Assembly (NCBI GenBank): GCA_964017145.1
Contig: OZ024848.1
Span: 2,802,501 to 2,866,500 of the forward strand
Direction: 5' to 3'
Source: Agrocybe praecox
Lineage: Eukaryota > Basidiomycota > Agaricomycetes > Agaricales > Agrocybaceae
DNA: 64,000 nucleotides
In this document: in pieces, positions 56,062 to 64,000 of the stretch
How positions within the stretch are numbered: position 1 is the first letter of the stretch
How the letters are laid out: each line of letters opens with the position of its first letter
Notes under the pieces: generated by a model
Seen by the model: only the letters and a program-made list of their open reading frames with translations
Databases searched by the model: none
Told to the model about the DNA's origin: nothing
Position numbers and translations under genes: made by a program

Positions 56062-58179
56062 ATGAGCAACGACCAGCAGCTGTACGAGCCTGACCTAGAA
56101 TCCTTGCATAGAGTCGATAAAGGCAAACGCAGAGCTGATGAACCCACAGAAAGAACGCCACTCCTGCGTGGGACGACCTCAACTGTGCCGACGGGTCTAG
56201 ATGCCCTCCACGAAGCTGTTACTCCAGCCAACTCTCATAATCGTAGCTTGAGAGCTCAGCTTACAACAGTGTTTCTCATCTCTTTACTGGTTTGCTTGCT
56301 AGTTTTTCTGCTTCTCTTTTTCCTTGCATGGTCGTATGCTTCAAGAGCAACGAACCTCAGGTTGGAGGACGCCATTGAAGACGGATATATCGTTGTTCGT
56401 GGTCCGGATCATGTCAACGTGATTAATATCACTCGTTCGGACGACGAACCACTCTCTCTTTGGCTGAATATGTCGGGGAGTGTTGGGATAGATGCAGGAG
56501 CGGTGATAGGTGTGGATAGTGACGAAGAAAATGAAGGGCTTTTCAGCGACATATGGAAGTCTATAGGTCGCTGGGGCGTTCGGAAACTCGACAGGGTCTC
56601 AGTGAACATTAGCACGATTCGTATTTCACCAGTGTATGATCCCGACATTACGCTCTTCAGCGTCGATATTCCTCCGGTGGAGCTGCCACTGTCCGTCAAC
56701 CCCCCAAACGACCTTTCTTGGTTAACAGCGTTGACACTGGATTCTGTGCGCGTACAGCTACAGACAACGAATATAGACGTGTTACTCGACTTCTTAAAAG
56801 AATCCTGGAAACATGGAAGTATAGTAGTAAACGTGGAGGTGGGACATGCCTTCGTTCACGGAGGCTCTGCTACCAAGACCAGCGGCTGGCGACACAGAGT
56901 GAGAGGCAAAATCGACAATCTTCGTACTCCAATACGTTTAAAGCGTATGTTCTCACTTTACCCGCGTTGAACTACAATTAATTTCTCAATTTCTAGTACC
57001 GTCAATCCCAGGCCTTCCAAAACCAGGTCGAGATGTCCCGTTCCCTTCTCTATCCGATATTTTACTGCTTAAATCTTTCGACGTTTCGTCTGACGAGGCG
57101 GTTGACGCCCTCCGCATACGTGCCTCAGCCAGTGTGATAAACCCTGTTCCATCCACTGTCAATCTAGCTGCCCCTTCCATGCCTTTTACTATCTCCTTAC
57201 CCACTGGGAAGGAATCCAAAGCCCTGTCTCTGGCATCCGTTTTGACCCTACCCTTAGTTCTCGACACCCATCCAAATGTCACTGTTTCTATGAATGGCCA
57301 AGTCCTCCCTATGTCTTCTTCCTCTTTCCCAGTTTTATCAGACTTTGTCTCTCGTTACCTCTCCGGAGAGTCAAATACCGTTCTCATCTCCTCGCCTTTA
57401 ATACCTCTTAATTCGGGATTTCAATACATGGAAGCCAATTTCCCTGCTCCCAATCCGAGGCCGCAAGTGCTGCGAGATGTCACCATCCGAGACATGAAAA
57501 TCAAACCCACAGGCACTGGACCGTTCCTAGCCAGTGGAACGGTCCTCGCCAAATTGGTTTTGCCCAAGGGAATCAACGTCGGATTGAAAGTGAGGGACGT
57601 GTTGCCCGATCTATTAATTTTTGACGGCGAAGTTCCCCCATCTGAGTCCTTCTCTACCTCTGGCGTGTCTCTCTGGCCTGACTGGCGTTGGCACAAGAAA
57701 CATAGGCACGGTGACGAGGAAGACGATGGCGGCAAACCAGACTTACCTCCGGACCTTCCGCTTCCGGACCCTTTACCAGAACACGCATTTGCCCACATCA
57801 GGCCAGATGAGTGGCTCTGCGCCATCAGTTCGAGGGAAGAAGGCGATGGCGACGAAAGCCACGGCTCAACCTATTCTATCTCTGCCAAAGTCGTCGATGT
57901 GCCGTTACAGGTCTTACCTGGGAGACAAAAGGAATTCAGTAATTTCGTTGGGAAGGTACGCTTCAAAAAGGAATATTCTTCTGGTTTTTGTCTGACGTCC
58001 TGCCTTGCAAGGTTGTTTTTGGCTCAGAAGGAGCTACTGCTGGATTACAGGGTGTGGCTGCTGTCATCCTAGAAGTGAAGGGGCTGCCTTTACATCATAA
58101 AGGCAAGTTAGAGACAGAAGTGATGCTTTCTGGTCTGCCCTTTCAAGGCATCGTCCATGTTCGGAAGAAGGACCTCTAA
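56062..58179 (+). CDS. Tag1-like vacuolar membrane protein, 669 aa
   Basis: Exons 56062-56944, 56997-57955 and 58012-58179 join in phase. Layout: cytosolic N-terminus (residues 1-70), one strongly hydrophobic membrane span (about 71-97: TVFLISLLVCLLVFLLLFFL), then a large beta-rich luminal domain with repeated Ig/LEA-like strands, for example RVSVNISTIRISPVYDPDI, DVRIRD-type VTIRDMKIKPTG and LAKLVLPKGINVGLKVRDVLPD. ERTPLL at about residues 31-36 fits the [DE]xxxL[LI] sorting signal for AP-3 delivery to the vacuole. Length and topology resemble yeast Tag1 (YLR173W), which helps terminate autophagy. Orthology is inferred from architecture and memory. Some databases name such proteins pre-rRNA processing proteins. 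Confidence 0.65.
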
Positions 58180-59053
58180 AGCTTACACGGAACGACTATG
58201 TAATGTGCTGGCCTCGTATTGCTTTCAAAATTGTATCATTACTATTGCATCTCATTTTTTCCCTTCAGGTGGTTCCTGCATTTTGCATCGTTTTAAGATC
58301 ACACATGTACTTTGGACCCTGGACTTTGTAGAACATAATTATAATGCATTTTTCTTTCTTTCTGTGGCTTCTCCGGTTGCCTCCTGTGTATATAATATCT
58401 TAATTTGTTTGTTTAAAATTCTGGATAACTAGTGTCGGGAATGTCCATCCTATGTCCATCCGAATCCTATAATCAATTTGTACCCACATTGCTCGTACAT
58501 TACGAAAAAAGCATGCCCGAAAAGTTTCAAGGTACTCTGGCCCTCACACCTAGAATGAAGTGTTTCAGGGATACATTATAGAACAAAAACGTCCCATTAC
58601 TTCCTTGAGATCGTCGAACGTCATGCAACAAGCATAAGCACAGATGAAAATCGGACAGAAACGAACCATAGATTCGCATACGTTACTTTTGAACGGCGGG
58701 AGCATGGCTTAAAGTTCTCCAGTTCAAAGAGATCGGCTGCAACAGCAACAAGAAGTGGGGTAGGAATGACCAAACAGGTTTTGGGAAGGGTTGCGTATAC
58801 TCCTCATGCAACTTAATGATAACACGAAGGATTAATATATATCTTCGATATATAAGTAGTAATGCATCCCTTTGGTTGGATTTGGTATGGTGCCGTGAGA
58901 GAAAGAGGTGCTGATGTCGTTCAACTTCCGCGACATGTGGGCTTGCCCTCAAACATACCAGTTACGTGTGATAAGGGCAGAAAAGTGAGTGGGATGTGTA
59001 AGTCCTAGCTATAGAGCAGCACAGCCGTATGTCAGGAAGAGAAAATCCATATT
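58180..59053. other. convergent intergenic region
   Basis: Shared 3' flank of the Tag1-like gene and the F-box gene on the other strand. AT-rich, no supported gene. Confidence 0.5.
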
Positions 59054-60653
59054 TTATTGCCATTCAAACATCTCTTGAACTTCGTCCCATTGTTCGCTCG
59101 CCGAATTATTGGGATGTACAGTCAAATTGGACAACTTGGGAAAAACAAAGTTCAGGAAATCCGTCACGCTCGTTGCTTCTGTGATGACAGAATATCCAAC
59201 GGACAGGAAGCGTAGAGAGTGTCCTTCTGCTGCTTCGACTTCCTTGACGGAAACCTGTTCGATGTCTTCGTCGTCCTCGAACCTGAATGCGAGGTCGTTG
59301 AGTTTTGGACAAAACGTCGCAAAGTAAAGAAGACTCTTTAGCGTTGTGCGAATCTCATTCCGCGTCCTGCCAGTGTCGAAATTGAGCTTTTCCAAGTGCG
59401 GCCAGGAGCTCGCTAATTCTTTGGTATCATCATCCGTCAAGGCAATGGAATACGAAGTGAGTGATACCACGCGTAGGTTGGTGAGTGGTAAGAGTGGTTT
59501 CAAGGCATCGAATTTAATGCTCCCTACGGGAGGCGTTGAAGCCATAGGTGAAAGGGAAGTATGATCAAGAACAAGATCCGTCAAGTGCTCTGTCGTGCAG
59601 TGTCGACCAATCATAGAAAAGAGATCGGATACCTCTTCTGGGACTGGTGTGCCGAGCTTTGAGATAACACTGAACACCTTTAATCTTGACGGTCGAAGGA
59701 GCGGGACAATTTGCGATAGAACATAAATATGGATGTGGTCAACGGAGAGGTAGAGTTGTTCTAGTCGAGGCGCTCTGAGCGGCTGTTCTTCTAGATCGAC
59801 CTTTAAGCCCCGTAGTTCTCGATGGATATTCAAAACTTTCAAATTCGGCATAACAAGGAGGTCTTTCATCATATCCTCTGATAAAGGAATCCAGTCGCAG
59901 TGAAGTTCTTCTAATTGGAGGTCGGCAAGTAGATATCCAAGGATATTGTAGTAGTCATTTCTTTCGGCTGCATCCCATCCAACACTTTCCGATAGGCGAA
60001 GAACTTTCACGTCCGGCGATTTTTCTGGTATATTGACTGTGAGAGCTATCAGTTGATTCATATGGCGAGGATGCATCATGAGTTGTAGATGCGTCAATTT
60101 TGGAGAAAGAAACAAGGAAGTGTGCGGCAGGTCGTTACTCGAAGCGTATATGGAGTGGAGATTCGGAAGAAGGACAGTTCCTCGATTTTCTAAATCTCTC
60201 CGTACAAATTGATCCATGACTATGGCATCGATTGGGGACTTGTCCCGACGATCAATAACGCCCAGCTGTTCCACGAACAGTGCAAGTTCATCGAACCTTT
60301 TCCACTCATCTCCAACAGGTTGGTTCAAGAAAGTCTATAAAATGTTCAGTATAAAAAGATAATCGTTTGAATGGTATTAACGAACGTACATAATACCGTG
60401 TATTGTTGTAAGTGTACTCTTCACGTTCTCTGACTTCCCATAGTTTCTTCGGCAAGACAAGTAGAAGAGGCATGGGGGTGTTCAGAGACCTCCAAAGCAG
60501 TTTGATTGCTGGTGCATGGAACAACCGCGAAGTCAATGCTAAAGCACGAAGATCCTTTCGGGGACTTGATTTTGCTTTGCGCTTGTTGCAGTCGCAGGCG
60601 ACGAAATCAATTACTTGCAGTAGAATTTCATCTATTTCAAAGAAATGATGCAT
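59054..60653 (-). CDS. F-box/LRR-like protein, 514 aa, two exons
   Basis: Exons 60390-60653 and 59054-60334, a 55-nt intron with GTACGT...TATAG, in phase. The start MHHFFEIDEILLQVIDFV is chosen as the F-box start; the frame is open further upstream (to 60746) with a hydrophobic stretch that is less likely coding. The F-box (residues about 5-60, including LTSRLFHAPAIKLLWRSL) is followed by leucine-rich blocks LQLEELHCDW, LVMPNLKVLNI, LPLTNLRVVSL and FPKLSNLTVHP. It differs from the GWAGRI family. Predicted SCF substrate receptor. Confidence 0.8.
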
Positions 60654-60949
60654 ATCAGTTAATGCAGGTCTAAGAAAGTCGAATCGCAGAATTCTGAAGA
60701 ATGGGAAGAAAGCAAGAAAGAAGAGCGGAAATTTGACAGGAATCAAATCGCAGCCTGGTCAAGGAGCTGGCTTATGTAAGGCATTGCCGAACATGGGACA
60801 CATTTGGGCAATGGGGGCTTGAATCAAGCTTGAATTAGGCTCGAATTAATCTTGTATCAAGACCAAGGGCTTGTGGTGAGCAACTTGTGTAGTTGGATGG
60901 GCGGTATTGTATTTGATCGATTAGAGGCGCGTTATTGGTCTCGTTCTCC

Positions 60950-62518
60950 CTATTCATAATCCCAACATTTAGTAAATTCAACCCGAGATGAAAAAAAAAC
61001 AAAAAACGCGCCACCTATTTTGAGAGTCTCCAGGTCCGGAAATGCCAGCCAAATAAGCGTATCCAGCGTCTGACGATACTCTGTGAAAGGAGCCCAATCA
61101 AATTCGTTCAAGCTATCCTTGGTCGACGGTGACGTCAACGAGCGATGGCGTAAAATCCATTCCTCCAGGTCGTCAACAAGAGTCGAAAGTATAGTTATGT
61201 TAGGGTCGGTTACTATTAGGTTCCGGATACCACAGATTCTCCGGTTAGGTCCTGTCAATTTCGGGTCGTCTCGATATCGTCCTAAGAACCATTCGACAAG
61301 GCCACTGGTCGCTAGGTTATCCAGTACTAGAACTATACCAGAATGGCGCCCTTCAGATATTGCATCAAAAACTGGGTATATAAGAGGTCTGTACGGAGAT
61401 AGGGGTTTGACGTGTATAATCTGCAATTCCGGGAAATATCCAAGTTCTTTGTGTTTGAGGAATGGGATGATATATTCCGAATTGGCTGCTAGTGATTTGA
61501 GCTCGGGTAGAATGGAAGTAGCAGGGAGTTTAGCGATGCCTATCATGTCATTTTCTGTGAGATCCAGCTCCTGGATAGTCTGATGCCTCCCGAGAAATTG
61601 CAAGAGGTCCGGAACTGGAATGAAAACATGGCCGATTGCGAGGCTCTTCAATAAAGGTAACGAAACCAATGGAAGTATTTCTGCCCAATGAAATAGGGAT
61701 AAGCGTATATTCAAAAGTGACAACCGTTGTAATGAGGTGGAGCGAAAGATATTGAGAACCGTCGGATAGAGACTAGGTTGAAAGAGTGTTTCGCCATTGA
61801 TTGTAAAAGACTGTAAGACTGGCATGGAAGGGAGAGGAAACGCTATGGGGGGTGACCTTGGTGTAGCAACATAAGCGGTTAACTCGGATATAAAGGTTCT
61901 ACTACGGGGTCCGCCAAAAAGACTTCGTATCATTTCCAGAAACCGTTTGACTCGACCAGTACGAGTTCTGTCATCAAAATGGCGTTTATTGGTCTGGAAT
62001 TTGAAGGAGAAGGGGCCCTGCTCGTCATTGTCGTAGCTGATTCTGCCGGATACCGTAAGGCGTATGCCTTCCCGTCTGGCACAAGTGTTTATGACCGCAG
62101 CAGCGTCGCGAAGACTCCCTGATCTCCTAAAGAACAGGCCAACTTCATTAATGCTGTAAGCTCTGTTGATAAGTCCTCGTATACATCGTATATCCTTGAA
62201 GCTGTCCTCTTCGCGAAGGTAAACATGGACTGTCTGATACGATTTCTTGAACGGGTGAACAACCTGGTCTACGCCTTTCTGAGGTTTTAGTCGGGACTTG
62301 GGATTAGGTTTTTCACGAAGTATGAGTCTGCCAATATCGGCAAGCTCTTCAATATGAGTTGCGTGATCTTCGAGGACCATAGGCATAAAAAGCAAATAGA
62401 AATGCCTACAGGTCATCGCCAAACGTGCCTGTGACCGATCCCAGACCGCAAGATGCGCGCCTATTTCCAGCAGTAGTTCGTTTGGCAACTCCGAAAGCAT
62501 AGATGAGCTTGGTGACAT
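60950..62518 (-). CDS. F-box protein, 522 aa
   Basis: Start MSPSSSMLSELPNELLLEIG. F-box at residues about 8-55 (LPNELLLEIGAHL, ARLAMTCRHFYLLFMPMVL). Then a basic region and leucine-rich blocks such as PSMPVLQSFTINGE, RLSLLNIRLSLFHW, LPLLKSLAIG and ILPELKSLAAN. The last 20 codons (VFFSSRVEFTKCWDYE) follow DLETLKIGG and may be read-through into an intron beginning GTGGCG, so the true C-terminus may lie elsewhere. Neighbour of, and same strand as, the 59054-60653 F-box gene, but not a recent duplicate. Confidence 0.75.
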   Translation of the reverse strand: MSPSSSMLSELPNELLLEIGAHLAVWDRSQARLAMTCRHFYLLFMPMVLEDHATHIEELADIGRLILREKPNPKSRLKPQKGVDQVVHPFKKSYQTVHVYLREEDSFKDIRCIRGLINRAYSINEVGLFFRRSGSLRDAAAVINTCARREGIRLTVSGRISYDNDEQGPFSFKFQTNKRHFDDRTRTGRVKRFLEMIRSLFGGPRSRTFISELTAYVATPRSPPIAFPLPSMPVLQSFTINGETLFQPSLYPTVLNIFRSTSLQRLSLLNIRLSLFHWAEILPLVSLPLLKSLAIGHVFIPVPDLLQFLGRHQTIQELDLTENDMIGIAKLPATSILPELKSLAANSEYIIPFLKHKELGYFPELQIIHVKPLSPYRPLIYPVFDAISEGRHSGIVLVLDNLATSGLVEWFLGRYRDDPKLTGPNRRICGIRNLIVTDPNITILSTLVDDLEEWILRHRSLTSPSTKDSLNEFDWAPFTEYRQTLDTLIWLAFPDLETLKIGGAFFVFFSSRVEFTKCWDYE

Positions 62519-63419
62519 CGATGAAGAAAGCAGATAAATAAACGAGCAGAAAGAAACCTGGCAAACTGAGCAGTGCCCACGTCTTCGAGAATATGTGCGC
62601 GCGGCAAATATGTCGGAGTTAGCGGAGCGTGAAGTTTCCGTGGCCGGGTCCGGCTATTTGTATGACTTGTCATTTCAAGAACGATCGACGTCAAATTTTT
62701 TACATTTAACAACTCGACTTAACAGCGTTTTTTTTATTGTCTTGTTAAATTCCAACCTTTTGAGCTTAAAATATTCATATTATGGGGAAATTTCACTGAC
62801 TTATTCATAAAATCTTGATCAAAAATAATGAAGCGCCAAAACATGACATATATTTGGACTATACATACTAGTAAATTATAAAGGTACTCCCGCCCATTAA
62901 AGGGAGGGCATTGGATCTAACCTGGCCGCTGTGAGAACGTCGCAGATAACTGCAGACGCCCACTTTTTAAGGTCTTTCCGGTCTCAGGAAGGCGCGTCTT
63001 GGTTGCCCCGCAACGCGCCCAACTCCCCCGGGCTGGGGTAGCCCACCATTGCCCAGAGCACATAAATAAAAGATAACAAAACTGAGCCCAATTTCCTGTG
63101 AAAGTGATCAGATAGGATAATAAGTAGATAGGATCAAATATTTACCAAGAATAAGTTGCTTACTGGGGGGACCTTGAGCTGGAGGTAGAGATTAAGCAGA
63201 ATAATGCAACCAGCTCAGAGTAGACATCACCAGAGGCCTCATGCACCAGACGTATATAAGCAACACAGTGCCAGAGAGCAACCCGAAAACGAGATGCGAA
63301 CTACTTCACTTCGCGAAGGATGTCGAATCACCGAAGAATGTCACCGAGTTGCCCGAGAATGTTGCCGCTGAAAAAGCAGTTAGCTGGAAGTGTTGCGTAA
63401 AGCAGTGTCCTGCACTAAT
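62519..63419. other. intergenic; GC-rich block
   Basis: Promoter side of the F-box gene, then AT-rich sequence. 62885-63060 is clearly GC-richer (CAACTCCCCCGGGCTGGGG). It lacks a tRNA-like box B and is of unknown origin, possibly a repeat end. No gene supported. Confidence 0.35.
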
Positions 63420-63700
63420 TCATCACCCTTAGAACCTACCAAACGCAACTACCCACCAGCTGCGACTGTCGAGACTCTCTGATGACGAAGCGTCTATTTG
63501 GTGTGGTCTGACTTCTGCAACTATAGGGTTTGTTTTCTTGATTGCCATATTCAGTACCTTTTTTAAAACTAAATGATCGAAGCACTGCTCAACTGACATA
63601 TATTTGTCTAGACTATTTTGTGCTATCAGTGCCTTTGTTATCCGACAGACGACACCGGACTTGACCAAGAATGTATGCGCTAGTGATGGGCAATCGCGGT
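63420..63700 (+). pseudogene. membrane-protein family fragment
   Basis: Matches the minus-strand sequence of about 46430-46690: CTACCCACCAGCTGCGACTG, TTGGTGTGGTC, TTTCTTGATTGC and TGTTATCCGACAGACGACAC. The frame has lost a base after CRDS, giving SIWCGLTSATIGFVFLIA in another frame, then a stop. A truncated third copy of the unassigned membrane protein. The minus-strand 97-codon frame across it is a shadow. Confidence 0.6.
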
Positions 63701-64000
63701 CTTTTCGGTCTTTTCGTCCCACTCGATGGAGTAATTAAATGTGTTATTTTTGTCATTGATCTCCCAATTTTGATGCACAGACTCTTTAACGACCAAGTAC
63801 AATGCATATCACGACTACAATCGGACTAGTGCCTCGTAACCCAATGTACCACTGCACGAATAGGAATACATAGATTTTAACACATTCTAGCGACAAACTT
63901 GACCTTGATGACAGTTCCCGAACTATAAAGAAAGCACGTTCCTACACAAACGAGAGTAATTTCAAGCGCCAAGCGTCTTTGAAGCAGGTACCTCAGCGCG
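63701..64000. other. no supported gene
   Basis: End of window; short frames only. Confidence 0.4.

Noticed and set aside
62885..63060. tRNA- or SINE-derived origin of the GC-rich block
   Set aside because: No cloverleaf arms or box B could be placed; left as unknown.
1..64000. CRISPR array, rRNA or tRNA genes
   Set aside because: No regularly spaced repeats and no tRNA-like A/B box pairs were found on reading. The GGTTCGAGGGATC at 7976 is an exon start, not a tRNA arm.

Overview
The window looks like a gene-poor, repeat-rich stretch of a mushroom-forming basidiomycete (Agaricomycete) genome. This is inferred from short GT-AG introns of about 45-70 nt, single-exon F-box/LRR-like gene families, a fungal-type tRNA ligase relic, a fungal CorA-like membrane family and a Tag1-like vacuolar protein. 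No rRNA, tRNA or CRISPR array was seen. Exon junctions were placed by eye from splice motifs, reading phase and paralogue comparison.

Left part (1-17 kb). The first 6.5 kb is transposon debris: a foldback, a 115-bp palindrome, a roughly 600-bp MITE-like element and a 397-bp inverted repeat around a 1.37-kb core. A small three-exon gene sits beside the inverted repeat. A four-exon orphan gene (6.8-8.2 kb) follows. Then come two decayed genes: a nearly full-length tRNA ligase pseudogene (10.4-13.2 kb) and a Rad60/SUMO-like-domain pseudogene (13.9-15.3 kb).

Middle part (17-42.8 kb). A diverged tandem segmental duplication (about 17.25-27.6 and 28.15-35.17 kb) carries four intact HSP20 genes as two divergent pairs. 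Each has a perfect three-unit heat-shock element 162-169 nt upstream of the ATG. Each unit also holds pieces of an FG-nucleoporin-like ORF, a type-B carboxylesterase, an F-box gene and a universal stress protein (Usp) gene, with different deletions in each unit. Unit 1 alone carries a CorA-like gene with a lost splice site. Its better-preserved paralogue and the intact Usp gene lie at 39.2-42.8 kb, so the duplicated unit was probably assembled from this locus.

Right part (42.8-64 kb). Ordinary genes are a WW-domain protein, an orphan coiled-coil protein and a Tag1-like vacuolar membrane protein. F-box genes dominate: three tandem copies at 49-55.8 kb, one of them a pseudogene with a roughly 300-bp internal inversion, and two unrelated F-box genes at 59-62.5 kb. 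A multi-pass membrane protein family is present as two neighbours (46-48.7 kb) and one fragment (63.4-63.7 kb).

No operon-like pathway links these genes. The shared theme is local duplication and decay, with stress-response genes (HSP20, Usp) and F-box receptors as the recurring cargo.
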